Made by a program: the position numbers and the translations under genes
Notes under the pieces: model-generated
Told to the model about the DNA's origin: nothing
The model's database searches: none
Seen by the model: only the letters and a program-made list of their open reading frames with translations
Shown here: piece after piece, positions 29,101 through 38,100 of the stretch
Layout of the letters: each line of letters starts with the position of its first letter
Position numbering within the stretch: position 1 is the stretch's first letter
Assembly (NCBI RefSeq): GCF_036370855.1
Contig: NC_088099.1
Span: 23,031,501-23,095,500, forward strand
Direction: 5' to 3'
Source of the DNA: Dromaius novaehollandiae
Lineage: Eukaryota > Chordata > Aves > Casuariiformes > Dromaiidae
Length of the DNA: 64,000 nt

Positions 29101-32100
29101 AATAACTGAGGAGAAAAATTGAAAACGTATTTTATGTGATGTTTCTCTTTAGAACATATTTCATTGTTCCTGAGTTTTTTCTTTGAATTGAATAATATGC
29201 CTGATGAGAAAATTGTGGATGGAAAATCAAACACTGAAGGAGGTGCAAATGCATATGTTTAAATGTTTTCTTGGATGAGCTATCTGCTTTTTATGGGAAA
29301 TTCAGAATTAATGACAATCCATCTCTAGTGCAATCTCTATTACTGTAATACCCTAGTTTTCCCTATTCTCCCAGTACTTATGACAATTCTATGAAACTGA
29401 AGAAATTAATTAGGTAACAGAGATTTGGACAACAGAAGAGAATTTTGGCTCAGATACTGATCATCATTTCAGAAAAGTGCACTTACCTGGAGCCCAGTTT
29501 AGATATCTGAAAGGATTACCCCCAGTCCATTGCCAGCCACTGTCAAGTGCACCGAAAAGACCAATCCAGAGCTTAGCATTAACACCCAGGTCACTAGTGA
29601 GTCCTAAGTGTTCAAAAGAAATGAGCAGACAAGTTATTAAATGCATCGGATTCTGTAAGTTACTGAAGAAAACTTGAAATGAAATTTTAAAATGTGGAAA
29701 AGGTCTAAGTGTCATAATAGATATCTATTTTATATGGACTTTAATTTTTTCTTCTATTTTAATACATGTTTTGCAAGCAAGTGGCAAGCTTTTTAAAAAT
29801 GCTGCTAAGACCTATTTTCACAAGGAATTTACCCTTATAAATATTTATAAGTATCGATGTGAATGCTCTCCACACACTCTTTTTTTTTTCTTTTTTTTTA
29901 CTTTACCTAATAAATACATTTCTTCATGAAGGTCTGTGACACTTAGTAATTCTGCATTCTGCTGCTGACAGCTTTTCCTCGCTTGATGCCATGTCAAAAG
30001 TGACTGTGAGTTTATCTGATAGTAGGTTTCTGTCAAAGGATTTGTTTTCCAAGCATCATTGTGGATGGGGTCTATAAAATATGGTAACAGCAATTTGACA
30101 AGATAGTCATACTTGCGTGGAAACATGGAAAACAAAATCTTCAATGCAGAACTAAAACTATGTAGCTGTATAATTTTCTAAGCTTTCACACACAGTTTGA
30201 CCGATTTATATACACTCTATTTGTTCAGTATTATTATTAATAATCTAAGGAATTATTTCTCCTTACAAACCTGATTATTCTACATTCACTCTGTTCGAGG
30301 TCTTTTCATTTACGTAATTTCATCTACTTTTTTCACACTTCAGTCCACATTAACCCACTCACTGATATATTCTACCCGTACACACATTTCCCTATTTCCC
30401 ATATAGAAAATCTCAGTCTGCACATTTGATACCTTCCCTCAGGCCGCCCTCTTACACTCTCCCTGCCCTGCCAACATCATAGAAACAACCATTTCCAGTC
30501 AACTGGGAAGCAGGGGAAAGGGGTCAGGTCTTTCTGCTGGGGTTGCTCTTTTCTCACTGAAAAGCTCTCTTTAGTGGTTTGCAGGTGTAAGGACCACTGG
30601 GACCCCAAGGCTGTGTCCTGTGCCCTGTCATCCATGCCAGCCCTCCCATTTTCTGCTCCATGCTGTGATATATTACTGTCTGCTGACTCCCCTACATCCC
30701 ATCTTCCTTATCCAGTGCCTCTCATATTCTTTCTGCCTCTCATTTGCCCTGCTTTTCTTCTCCCCTACTCCTAAGGATTTTCTCCCGCTTGTGCTACTGG
30801 TTCCAGTACCGTCTCATGTGATGGTGATGGCTTTTCCCATGCTCCCCATAGCTACTGCTCTCTGCCTGGAGTACTGCAGGAGTACTCCTCCTCTCAGCTG
30901 CAGAGAGAAAGAGTGAGAGCCAATAGCAGATACCCCATTTTCTCATTACACAGCTCACTAGCAAACTAGACTAGCCTGAATCCAGCTTGCTGTCCAATAC
31001 TACTTCCGTGTCCTGAGCAGATTTGGACAATGAAAAGTGATGAAACTTTTGCTTAATGTCTTTCCTGAAAATTTTATGAATAAATTACCTTTTAAAGGAC
31101 AATTTCCAAAAAGTTGGTCTTTATCAAAATCTGAAGATGTTGCACACCAGAGAGAGCCTGCATCATCACCCCGAGGTATGCATTCAGCATGCCATTTATC
31201 CCTGAACTTGAATGGGAATACACATGGTGCGCCAAAGGCATTTCCTCTCAGAGTAAAGATATCTAAGGACAGAAATGAAGAGCGACGGCAGTCAGTTGGC
31301 ATTAAATGCTGATCACAGTGTCTGCTTATAGACAGCACTTCCTATTGCTCCCCAGCTCTCCAGCTACATACAGCTGTTTAGCTGAGTTATGCAAGAGCTT
31401 ATGTGGAGAAAACATGTCATTACCTAATTACCAGGAAGTCTCCCAAGGCTGTTGCACCAATCAGATATGACTAGGGCAAGATATTCAGAAGGCCCAGAAT
31501 TAAACAACCTTCATTTGGCCCTCAGAGTAATTTCTGTCCAATTTATTTTGCTATAATGCTATCTGAAGCAGTGTTCCAGAAGTGCTTGTGACTCAGCTTC
31601 TCCCATTGCATACATAATCCTGTCTTTGGATGATGTTTGGGATCCTTTTTTTTTTTCTTGGATGTTTGAGGAGGCTTGGAGAGGAGGTAACAATATTTTT
31701 GTTAGTCTTCATGAGGAATTACATCTTAAATTTGGAAGTGACTCTGCTGGGAGGTGACTCTCCCATCCCTAAGCAGTGTAATTTGTTGTTATCTGAAGCA
31801 AATTATGACAAACTTAATTCTATCTAGAACTGTTGCAGGGCAGGCCCAACATTTCATCCCTTGTTATTTAACTTCCCACCCTACCAGAGTCACTGCAGAA
31901 AGAAAATTAAATGCTTGAGCCTAGATGCCAAGTCTGCATAACCCAAGAAGGACAGCAATGCAGGAAAAGAGACCTGACTCTCTAGTGCTCCTCTGTCTGC
32001 ATGTTAGGCCTTACTGCACTCTAAACCATTAAAGCACTATTCTTCAATTATTATCGGAGGGTAGTTAAGAACAGCACATATTTAAAGTTATGTTTTAGGT

Positions 32101-35100
32101 GTAACCTTAGTTTTGACCTGCATGGCTGTGAATATCTATCTCATTTCTAATTCTAAAGAGATTCTTGAAATAATTTCAACTTTTTAATTAGTGACAAGAG
32201 CTATAACAATATGTTTTTACAGACAATCCAGGCTTAACCAAAATTTGCACCTGGAAAACAGAGGAAGGAGCACAATGAAAGTCTCTTACTGGTTTTAGCA
32301 GCCTATTACACTAACAGGAGTATGCTTTCTGAGCATTCACATTTACTGAATCCACTCTGGGACAAGTTTTTGGACAGTAAAGTTTGCATCTTTTCTCAAG
32401 GTTTAAATTATATTCTTCCACTGTAGTTGTGATAAAATTAATTTCCTTTTATCTTCGAATGTAGTTTTCTCATCTAATGGCCAATTGATGACTAAATAAT
32501 GATCATATACTGAATTACTTTTCCTTCCTGCTGGGCCTGAGAAACTCCAGGTAAACACTGTTAGAACTGGATCACATTTATATTAACTAGAACATAACTT
32601 TTTAGAAACAGTGCATGGTCAAAGCAAGTCATTCAACAATAAATATTAAAATATAACAGAATTCCCCACTCCTTCCACAAACGGATCAGATAGATAGATT
32701 TTGAAAGAGTCATAGATCTCCCGGTGTTGCTGTACCAACAGAATTCCCGTTTCCCAATCAGATTACAACAGAGGCCTCTGTCTTTTTATACTTTTATTTG
32801 ACAGAACTGCACTCTTTACATTAGGGACAAATTTTTTAAGTCATATTTCCTTTGCATTTCTACTCTCTTATTTGTAGTCAGCTTTGCTACTGAGGTCACT
32901 GTGAAAAAGGGACTGCTGGATGACAAGTAGGTATTAGAATGCTTTAAAAATAGAGGCAGCTAAATTACTTTGAAATGTAGAGATTAATTTTCAGAACTCA
33001 CCTTCGTAGTGCTGAGAGCACACACTGTCTGTGGTTCCATAGATTTTCCACCTGCTCCCTTTGCCTGATCCTTTGGACAGCCTGATTTTCTTTCCTTTTC
33101 CTTTGCCATAGTTGAAAAATAAATCTTTGCCTTGGGTTGCAAGTGTGTCATTTTTACATTCCCACCACTGAAGTGCATTTGTCTTGTTACAAGCTTCCAA
33201 AGTGATTGCAGCCTCATCGTCCTTGGAGAGCACTCCCAAGCACAGCTTCAGTGCCATGCTCAGCAGCTGAGTGGCAGAGACCCACCTGAACTTCTGAAAC
33301 TCATTGTGCTGCTCACACGTGGTAGTTATGACCGAGCTAGAGTTTTGAGCTTGGGCACAGAGCTTGCTATCTTCGTTATATATTGAAAATATCCCACTAT
33401 CTATAAAATAAAATGAAAATTCAAATATTTGAGGAGAGATCGAATAGGAGATAGGTTGGTTACTAGCTATTTGACAGTTTGCTACACCAAAAAGTGAATA
33501 TTTAAAGTCTATAAAAAAAGAAATCAAGGCAGATTTATCACCACTATTACAACTTTTCATTAAAATGTTCTTAAGACAGATACATGCACAAACTGAAAAT
33601 ATAGCTAATTCAAGGGAAACTGTTCTTCTTCAGATTCCTCCTTAAAGTACACTGTTCTCAAAATGTCATTCAAAAATGACCTCTACTAAATTTCATGAGT
33701 TCTTGAAATTTCCACCATCACACAGCACATTAAACAGGCTTTAATTTTGCAAGTAAAAGTGCTTTTTGCTTTTGAGTTTTTGAAAAATATTTACACGCTC
33801 AAAATGCCGTTATTGTTACACTTGACCAAAATCACATTGTGTTTTTCAGCTCTTCAAACAACTGCAACATTTTTCATTTTTAATTAATTAGTTTGGAAGT
33901 TTTCAGCAACTGTGAATAAACTGTTCACAGAGTTCGACTTGTGATTTTCTTAGGAGGGAAACCACAACTTCCAGTATGATCAGTTCAGTTCTGAGCAGTT
34001 AAGCTCACTAAGTAGCTTAAGTGCCATTTATAGCAACACTTTTAAATAGAAATGTGAGGCACTGCACAACAGAGTTAAGATTGTTTCTCATGACCAACTT
34101 CAAAAAAAAGAGGACTGCATTAACAACTTCAGCCTGTTCTAAACCTTGACCATTTTTGCAGATCGTCTTGTATTCCTTAGCTCCCCCTCTAAATGACAGT
34201 AACATCTTACAGCTCGCTTTCATGTCCCATTGAGTTGTATTGCTGCCAAGGTTTCTTGCCAGGGGCAACTGAAAGAGTTAAATGTGCCTTCATAACCCCT
34301 TAGATCGTAGAGGTGCGAGGAGTGTTAGAACATCTTTGGTGTCATCTCACCGAAAGGTTGCAGAGCCACCACACAAGCTAGATCGCATGCCCCCAGCACA
34401 GCTCTCCTGCTGTAGCAGTGCTTCACAAGGTTGGCAGAGGATGAGTTAGAGCCAGCTTGCTCTTGCCCAGAATTTCTTCTGCACTGGATTAGATCAGCAC
34501 TGCTGGCGAGCCCCTGATCAAGTCACAGCCCCAGACTCCCACCAGTTCTTCAGGTGGGAGTTTCCTGAGGGAAAGAGTTGCAGCAGACATGGTAGCATTT
34601 CTTTCCTCTCAGTGGTAGGAGCATCTGAAATCTATGAGACAGCAACTTTTAATGTCTTTCTTAAAGCCTTCAGCTTGGAAAAGGATTACAACATGCAACT
34701 ATCAGTATGCCATATTCTACATGTGCTAAGAAATTCAATGCACCACAACAGCCAGCGGTTCTGCGCATCATGAGAGGACACTGTTGTGTACATCTGAGTT
34801 GTTCTAACTAACTTTCAATAGAGTAGTTTTAGACCAGCTTTTGCCCACATTCAGCTAGCTGATTTTCAAGAATCAACATTTTATAGGTTATGCCTATATC
34901 TGTTCACTCATTTCTTTCACTCATATCCTTCCCTGAAAACTAGCTTTTGAGATTAAAGACATACAGTGCCTATACAGGTATTACCAAATTTAAGAGTTGA
35001 ATGAAACTGTTTCAAATTACTTGCCACAAACAGATCAAAACTACATTCACTCTCCACCAAAAAGAACTTGCAAATCTCCATACTCAGCAGAGGACAAAGA

Positions 35101-35166
35101 CTTACCAGACACTTGAAGACATATACTAAAGGGAAAGAGAAAAATTAGGAGCAGGTAGACAGACAT
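1901..35166 (-). CDS. MRC1: Gene A: complete macrophage mannose receptor 1-like gene, 30 coding exons
   Basis: Type I membrane endocytic receptor that takes up mannosylated and sulfated glycoproteins in macrophages, dendritic cells and some endothelia (family knowledge). Exons were joined by reading GT/AG borders and phases. The total is 4332 nt, 1443 residues plus TAG, close to the 1456 residues of human MRC1. Order by residue: signal peptide 1-20, cysteine-rich ricin-type domain 21-153, FNII 154-211, CTLD1 about 212-353, CTLD2 354-500, CTLD3 505-645, CTLD4 660-777, linker 778-789, CTLD5 790-925, CTLD6 935-1072, CTLD7 1073-1205, CTLD8 1210-1351, stalk, membrane helix about 1377-1399, tail 1400-1443. 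EPN and WND occur in CTLD4 (739-741, 760-762) and CTLD5 (885-887, 905-907). No exon is broken, so the gene looks functional. Apart from the CR1 remnant and low-complexity tracts listed separately, the introns hold nothing I recognise. Which member of the avian MRC1-like cluster it is cannot be decided here. Confidence 0.93.
2563..2595 (-). CDS. MRC1: Gene A exon 29: juxtamembrane stalk micro-exon
   Basis: 33 nt, residues 1352-1362, reading IEPTHDSSIHK. A good acceptor (TACTGCAG) and donor (GTAGGT) keep phase 1. Its position matches the longer stalk exon of gene B at 41889-41942. Confidence 0.8.
2684..2705. repeat. Poly-T tract
   Basis: A run of over 20 T in intron 28 of gene A, just upstream (gene sense) of exon 29. 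On the gene strand it is poly-A. Confidence 0.8.
4016..4183 (-). CDS. MRC1: Gene A exon 28: CTLD8, last part
   Basis: 168 nt, residues 1296-1351. GEWTWTDRSAVDFVNWEKGE, EEHCVDM and WRNYYCSVDQNFICKIPK. EPT and WRN replace EPN and WND. About 30 of 56 residues match the gene B exon by eye. Donor GTAAGT. Confidence 0.9.
5630..5746 (-). CDS. MRC1: Gene A exon 27: CTLD8, middle part
   Basis: 117 nt, residues 1257-1295. GASLVSIEDSAEMNFLLFYL, then KFWIGLFKNID. Acceptor TTTTAG, donor GTAATT. Same length as the gene B exon, which reads GASLVSVEDSAEANFLAYTI. Confidence 0.9.
5948..5992. repeat. A-rich (A6-8 G) simple repeat
   Basis: Runs of six to eight A separated by single G, in intron 26 of gene A about 200 bases upstream of the exon 27 acceptor. 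On the gene strand it is a long pyrimidine tract. Confidence 0.8.
6488..6640 (-). CDS. MRC1: Gene A exon 26: CTLD8, first part
   Basis: 153 nt, residues 1206-1256. The proline-rich linker SEPPQLPGKCPEPK is followed by SWIPFRSHCYYVHTASEESW and ASMTCIQM. Acceptor AACAG, donor GTGAGT. Same length as in gene B. Confidence 0.88.
8031..8196 (-). CDS. MRC1: Gene A exon 25: CTLD7, last part
   Basis: 166 nt, residues 1151-1205. HGHYVWSDRRRSRYHNWASG leads to GEPNKNTACVYLDL and FWKTASCNETFFSLCKQ. It has EPN but WKT instead of WND, so only half of the calcium motif. Same length as gene B, where the loop is EPK. Acceptor TTTTAG, donor GTAGGT. Confidence 0.9.
8714..8737. repeat. Near-perfect 24-bp palindrome
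   Basis: ACCTGTCTCTT, spacer AC, AAGAGACAGGT: 11-bp perfect arms and a 2-base centre, in intron 24 of gene A. No flanking element explains it. Confidence 0.85.
9719..9951 (-). CDS. MRC1: Gene A exon 24: CTLD7, first part
   Basis: 233 nt, residues 1073-1150. A linker is followed by YKMNWEEAQKNCKDQFAELA, DSYLWLQML and KPVWIGLNSNT. The first cysteine pair is reduced in this domain, as also in gene B. Acceptor GTTACAG, donor GTAAGA, phase 1 to 0. Confidence 0.9.
10275..10605 (-). repeat. CR1 LINE 3' fragment
   Basis: Read on the minus strand, this is the last part of CR1 ORF2 (remnant peptide KNFFTVTVTEHWNSLPREAV) followed by the 3' UTR and the terminal octamer-like repeat, seen on the plus strand as TCACAGAATCACAGAA at 10276-10291. 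The border near 10605 is blurred. It lies in intron 23 of gene A, between exons 24 and 23, in the same orientation as the gene. Confidence 0.85.
11103..11205 (-). CDS. MRC1: Gene A exon 23: CTLD6, last part
   Basis: 103 nt, residues 1039-1072. DDCVFMMKNPTEQAGKWKD, then EECKTSKSYICQKNT. Acceptor CTTCTAG, donor GTGAGC. Same length as in gene B. WKD stands where WND would be, so no classical sugar site. Confidence 0.88.
11460..11525. repeat. TG/CA-rich alternating tract
   Basis: GTGTGCACGTGCACATCTCT followed by GCGTGTGCATGCATGTGTGC is a mostly alternating purine-pyrimidine stretch in intron 22 of gene A. It is degenerate rather than a clean microsatellite. Confidence 0.6.
12846..12994 (-). CDS. 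MRC1: Gene A exon 22: CTLD6, middle part
   Basis: 149 nt, residues 989-1038. DAWIGLNDINQEHTYLWTDG and VHYTNWAKGSQSYYSK. Ending at 12846 before GTAAAC gives phase 0, as exon 23 requires; the GTAAGG four bases upstream would break the frame. Seven codons shorter than the gene B exon. Confidence 0.86.
14249..14363 (-). CDS. MRC1: Gene A exon 21: CTLD6, first part
   Basis: 115 nt, residues 951-988. CFRMFGLNENDTLTWHAARN, then FRGNLATILKKETQ. Acceptor CTTCAG, donor GTATAA. Same length as the gene B exon. Confidence 0.88.
15929..16071 (-). CDS. MRC1: Gene A exon 20: end of CTLD5 (WND) and start of CTLD6
   Basis: 143 nt, residues 903-950. GTWNDLNCGSVELFICER closes CTLD5 with WND at 905-907. A linker with sequon NNT and PTSPPPEGG follows, then CPEDWVLFNNK opens CTLD6. 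The donor GTGCAG departs from consensus after position +3; the gene B counterpart is also weak (GTACTG). Confidence 0.88.
17339..17439 (-). CDS. MRC1: Gene A exon 19: CTLD5 calcium loop with EPN
   Basis: 101 nt, residues 869-902. WMDGSPVNYVAWAPNEPN holds EPN at 885-887, followed by FANDDENCVVMY. This is the best conserved exon between the two paralogs, about 26 of 34 residues by eye. Donor GTGGGT. Confidence 0.92.
19187..19254 (-). CDS. MRC1: Gene A exon 18: CTLD5, middle part
   Basis: 68 nt, residues 847-868. SFYKDWGNNFYIGLSVSIDK carries YIGL in place of the usual WIGL. Donor GTAAGT, phase 0 to 2, same length as in gene B. Confidence 0.87.
20074..20243 (-). CDS. MRC1: Gene A exon 17: CTLD5, first part
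   Basis: 170 nt, residues 790-846. EDDWIIYHHKEYYFSKEPMP, then KARDFCRKNGGDLAVIESES, closely matching the gene B exon. Acceptor TTGCAG, donor GTAAGA. Confidence 0.9.
20336..20371 (-). CDS. MRC1: Gene A exon 16: CTLD4-CTLD5 linker micro-exon
   Basis: 36 nt, residues 778-789, reading GASLKPEPTSTF. A clean acceptor (TTGCAG) and donor (GTAAGT) flank it and phase 1 is kept. Gene B has the same micro-exon at 42 nt with GASVKPEPTESPAP, which supports this very short exon. Confidence 0.87.
20839..20983 (-). CDS. MRC1: Gene A exon 15: CTLD4 sugar-binding part
   Basis: 145 nt, residues 730-777. It contains GGEPNNYDG (EPN at 739-741) and MKWNDLFCEH (WND at 760-762), the two motifs that hold calcium and mannose in CTLD4, the main sugar-binding domain of MRC1. 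It ends DYVCQIKK. Same length as its counterpart in gene B. Confidence 0.92.
21685..21772 (-). CDS. MRC1: Gene A exon 14: CTLD4, middle part
   Basis: 88 nt, residues 700-729. It encodes RDYLHSSYWMGLNALDSDRG and FIWSDGSPV, the core before the calcium loop. Acceptor ATTCAG, donor GTGAGT. The exon is small and exactly in phase (2 to 0). Confidence 0.88.
22486..22607 (-). CDS. MRC1: Gene A exon 13: CTLD4, first part
   Basis: 122 nt, residues 660-699. LFQRGKEKMQTWFGARDFC followed by GGDLASIHSEEEQ is the helix region of CTLD4. Phase 0 in, phase 2 out, donor GTGAGT. A 168-codon open frame on the opposite strand overlaps it but looks accidental. Confidence 0.88.
22994..23193 (-). CDS. MRC1: Gene A exon 12: end of CTLD3, Pro/Thr linker, start of CTLD4
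   Basis: 200 nt, residues 593-659. RESGCVAMRTG and GLWNILNCEEKNMFLCKQ close CTLD3. The linker that follows is a run of five prolines and three threonines (PPPPPTTTPLP), then CPEEWQSVPRSSSCFK opens CTLD4. The donor GTAGGT leaves phase 0, which fits exon 13. The acceptor (TTTCATGAAG) has a poor pyrimidine tract. The only nearby alternative AG, at 23222-23223, meets a stop codon at once. Confidence 0.85.
23624..23772 (-). CDS. MRC1: Gene A exon 11: CTLD3, middle part
   Basis: 149 nt, residues 543-592. It encodes RYEQAFLTSV, YFWIGLSDVEEQGTFKWAGG and TFTNWNSGMP. The loop has GMP, not EPN, so no mannose-type site. Acceptor CTTCACAG, donor GTACAC, phase 2 to 1. Confidence 0.88.
24590..24705 (-). 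CDS. MRC1: Gene A exon 10: CTLD3, first part
   Basis: 116 nt, residues 505-542. It reads GWTKHGFYCYSM, then SSEAKQICEENKGYLATVQD, the first strand and helix of CTLD3. The acceptor is TTGACAG and the donor GTATGG, ending in phase 2. Confidence 0.88.
25477..25590 (-). CDS. MRC1: Gene A exon 9: end of CTLD2 and start of CTLD3
   Basis: 114 nt, residues 467-504. DGFWADSACEKKLGYICKRK closes CTLD2 (WAD instead of WND). An acidic linker (EESEEAEV) leads into YPGCQK, the first cysteine of CTLD3. Phase 0 on both sides, donor GTAAGT. Confidence 0.88.
26452..26606 (-). CDS. MRC1: Gene A exon 8: CTLD2, middle part
   Basis: 155 nt, residues 415-466, with ELWIGLNDF, FEWSDGTPVTYTKW and HPGEPT. EPT replaces EPN, so a classical mannose site is unlikely. 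The exon ends GGA GAG before GTGAAA. Phase changes from 1 to 0 here, and exon 9 agrees. Confidence 0.88.
26805..26987 (-). CDS. MRC1: Gene A exon 7: CTLD2, first part
   Basis: 183 nt, residues 354-414. It encodes CPREWVAYAGHCYIIYRTLK, then WKEAQSSCRKEGGELASI, the usual first strand and helix of a CTLD. Acceptor TTTTTAG, donor GTGAGT. Phase 1 on both sides. Confidence 0.9.
28442..28585 (-). CDS. MRC1: Gene A exon 6: CTLD1, last part
   Basis: 144 nt, residues 306-353. It encodes GNPSVESGKICGTFQ, then GKWENQEC and KLGYICQKRN, the two closing cysteine strands of CTLD1. A serine-rich linker follows with the sequon NSS. Acceptor AAAG, donor GTAAGT, phase 1. Confidence 0.9.
29487..29603 (-). CDS. 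MRC1: Gene A exon 5: CTLD1, middle part with WIGL core
   Basis: 117 nt, residues 267-305. It has the CTLD core LWIGLFGALDSGWQW and ends at FRYLNWAPG, where a calcium-binding lectin would carry EPN or QPD. Here the codon run continues GNPS in exon 6, so CTLD1 lacks the sugar motif, as expected for this domain. Donor GTAAGT. Confidence 0.9.
29907..30071 (-). CDS. MRC1: Gene A exon 4: CTLD1, first part
   Basis: 165 nt, residues 212-266. It contains the linker after FNII and the first helix region of CTLD1 (LLTWHQARKSCQQQNAELLS, then HEEMYLLG). The acceptor is TATAG. The donor GTAAAG is followed by an A-rich run that appears as poly-T on the plus strand at 29881-29899. Confidence 0.9.
31089..31262 (-). 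CDS. MRC1: Gene A exon 3: fibronectin type II domain
   Basis: 174 nt, residues 154-211. It carries the FNII signature with four cysteines (APCVFPF, HAEC, LWC, GNC). In the mannose receptor family this domain binds collagens and denatured collagen. Start ...TLRGNAFGAPC, end ...LFGNCPLK. Acceptor CCTTAG, donor GTAATT, phase 1 on both sides. Confidence 0.93.
33002..33400 (-). CDS. MRC1: Gene A exon 2: cysteine-rich ricin-type domain
   Basis: This 399-nt exon (residues 21-153) encodes the N-terminal beta-trefoil domain, which in mammalian MRC1 binds sulfated N-acetylgalactosamine and sulfated Lewis sugars. Visible hallmarks are FSIYNEDSKLC at the start, the QKFRWVS strand, LQWWECKND and the strongly conserved DLFFNYG and RWKIYGTTD. 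The single-exon layout matches the family. Sequons include QNSSS, CNKT and KNDT. Acceptor TATAG, donor GTGAGT. Confidence 0.93.
34535..34561. repeat. Inverted repeat in intron 1 of gene A
   Basis: ACTCCCACC and GGTGGGAGT, perfect 9-bp arms around a 9-base loop. It lies within a locally GC-richer part of intron 1 (about 34300-34620). Confidence 0.8.
35106..35166 (-). CDS. MRC1: Gene A exon 1: start codon and signal peptide
   Basis: The ATG at 35166-35164 opens a hydrophobic leader (MSVYLLLIFLFPFSICLQVS) typical of a secretory signal. An in-frame TGA lies upstream at 35202-35200, so this is the first possible in-frame start, and A is at position -3. The donor GTAAG follows at 35105. The exon ends in phase 1 and the split codon with exon 2 gives Asp. 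Confidence 0.9.
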
Positions 35167-38100
35167 TATCGAATGCTTCACTCCCTTCTCTCCTTCACCT
35201 CAAATTGATGCTGAGGACTAAATTTGTGCCTTGCAGGAAAACCTTTCTGCACTGAACCAGATTAGCAAATCCTTTTCGGTTTTTAAGGCTTGAAAGACAC
35301 AGGGAAGTTCTGGGCTGTAAATAAGGAACTGTATCATCATGTCACATGAGTAATTTTGAAATAATACCTTAATGAATAAGCTTTGCTTTCTAAGCTAGTT
35401 TCTCTACTACATATGTGTGTCTTTTCTTCCTTGGAAATACTAGATTCAAGAGATCACATTTCAGCATGAATTTCTGGAAACATACCTTACAATTCAGAAT
35501 CATTACTTTTAGGAAGAAGTTGACATGAATGTCTCCCTATTGGAAATAAAGGAAAAGGTGAAAAGAAAGGGAGGCTTTGCATGCCAGTAAGTCAGAAGAA
35601 AGGCAGAGTGCAGTGCAGTACTGTGAAATATTGGCTGGGACAAAAATGCAAATAAAGTAGCTCTGACCTTAGAATTAGAAACAATGAAAATTTCCCACAC
35701 CTGCAATTCCATAGAGAAGAGAAAAGCTGTAGAAAAAGGACCTGCCTTCTTAAGGGGGCACCTGTCCCTTCTTTGGATCTATTCCTGGCTATATGCAAGA
35801 GCTACATACCCAAATTGAAAGCAGCAATTGACAAAACTCTGCAAAGAGGCCACACAGTTCTATGACAAAAATAAGCTGTAACTGGAAAACTGAGGGATTT
35901 TCAATTATTGCTACAGCGGAAAACAGGACCAATAAACATTAGTGCCTACATTTACAATCTTTGTTCTATGAAAGTTAGCATCCCCTAAAGTGCACAGTCT
36001 TCAGCCATGCTGACAAAATTCTGATGTTTACTTTGACAAAACTCTCACCTTTATGATATGTAGAAAAATCAGAAACACGGAGAGGGTGGAGGTGGAGAAG
36101 AGGCACTCTTATCGTAGGGTTTTGTATTTTTGGGTACGGTCAAATGAAAGGCCTTCGAAAAATCTGTTTCTACAGATTCAGGAGAGGCTGGTTTGGGCTA
36201 ATTTTCCCAATATGCTGTTTGCTGTGAGCACCCTTTAAGGTCCTTTATGAGCTAGGGAAGCCAAACAAGACTTTCCCTGAAAATTGCTGCTGTTGTAGGC
36301 AACAGGAACACTGGACAGCTACAAGAACATCAGGGATCCCGTCTCTACTACTGCTCTGACTCAGGTGCAGATGGATAACTTGCTGGGTATAAAAAGGTAC
36401 ACAAGGAACTAGAGTAGAATAAGAATTATAGCAGTAGAAGGAAAAAAAATGAAAGCCATCAGGTAGAGCTTGACCAAAAACTAGGAAAGAGAAGGTGCCT
36501 AGGAAGGACACTGAGAGCTGAGGAAACTGGGAGAAAAGCTAGGACTGCCTTGACAGAGAAACAGATGGACAATTACTGAATAATTACTGCCATGTATATG
36601 CAAAGATGACTACATCCAGTCTGGAGTAAAATGTTCTGGTATTCGCCAACATGGGAATGCTTGACCACGCAACTTCAACTTTCCATTAATGCAATTCTTG
36701 CTGTCCTATTGGGGGGACCTTCAGATGTAAGGATGGAGAACATACTTTTATTTATTAATTAGTCAGGAGAAACATGTCTGATGTTTCTGCTATGCAGACA
36801 GAATACACAATGTCCCAGCAACTTGAAAGCTACAGGGCGGTAACAAATACAATTACAATCGGGAAAGAGAAACTAGTCCTGTTCTGAAGAAAGGCTGGTG
36901 TTTGGTGAAGGACTGCTATCAATGGCTTGCTGAGAGAGGTTGAAAAGAGCAAAACATACTGTGGTCCACTTCACCTTAGTGTTTGTATGTTTGTCTGAGC
37001 AGATCCCATCACAGACTAGAAAACGGGAAAGGTAACCTGAAGACTGCAGAGATGTACTCTAGCATCTTCCACTTTGCAAGGCACAGCCTGCAAGCCCAGA
37101 AGTGGTGAGGAAGAAAGGCTGCGGTCTAATGCTGATTCAGCATTGTTCCTTTGCCAGTCTCTGCTTCTTGGGCAGGAAATTATGCTCACAGTGTGCCGAT
37201 TCACTACCTTTTCTCTGAAGTCTGGACTCTTCTGGAGAAAAGGGGAAATGAAAATTAAGGTCAATCTTATCAAGAAGCATAGCAATGCACAAACCGACAA
37301 ATCTTCACACGCTGTAGCCCATCACCATCATGGCATTCTTCAGCCGCCCACAGAAATAAATTTGTGGTTCCAATCCAGGTTCTAGCAGATGCTTCCCTAC
37401 AGAAGTTAAATGATTCATTTTCACAAAAACTGATATTAGATCCAGAAAGGAATATTACGATTATTTATCCTGGTGTAACGACACAAAATTTCAACCCAGA
37501 ATCCCATATAGCACAGTCACAAAGTTGCCAACTGAACACAAAAATCTTTTCAAAAGGCACTGCCGGAAAACTGAGTAATAATGTTCCTGGCTAAATAAAC
37601 GAAGTGAGCAAACTATGTTTTTATTCCTCTAGATAGGCTCCAAACACATTGAAAGAGCATCATAAGGCAGCCTGCACTTTCATGCTGTATTTCCATACTA
37701 CACCAACAACATTTTTTTTCTTCTTTTCTTTTATTTAAGCTGCCGAGAACAAATACAAGAAATCTTGGCAGAATCATGGGCTTATGGATATGAATTATAG
37801 TAGTCAGTCAAAAAGTTTTCTTTGCTTTTCTACCCAGCCCTTCCTTTTCATCTTGTTCATCAAGAATTATTTTTGTTTGTTTTTACGGCAAGAAAATTTC
37901 AAAAAAGCAAGATCCAAATTCCTTTGTGAATGTTTATTTATACAACATACAGGCTTAAACTTTCCACAAGTGGTGGCATCCAGCAAGGAAACAAAATAAG
38001 AGACCATGAGAGCAACATGATAGTTCTAAGATGACTGACCAGTGTGAGCAGGAATAGCAGCTGGTAGGAAAAAACAGCTGAAATAATTGGTGATGGATCA

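Noticed and set aside
30430-30916. Pyrimidine-rich open frames in intron 3 of gene A
   Set aside because: Two overlapping frames both look coding only because of C/T-rich sequence; no homology is recognisable.
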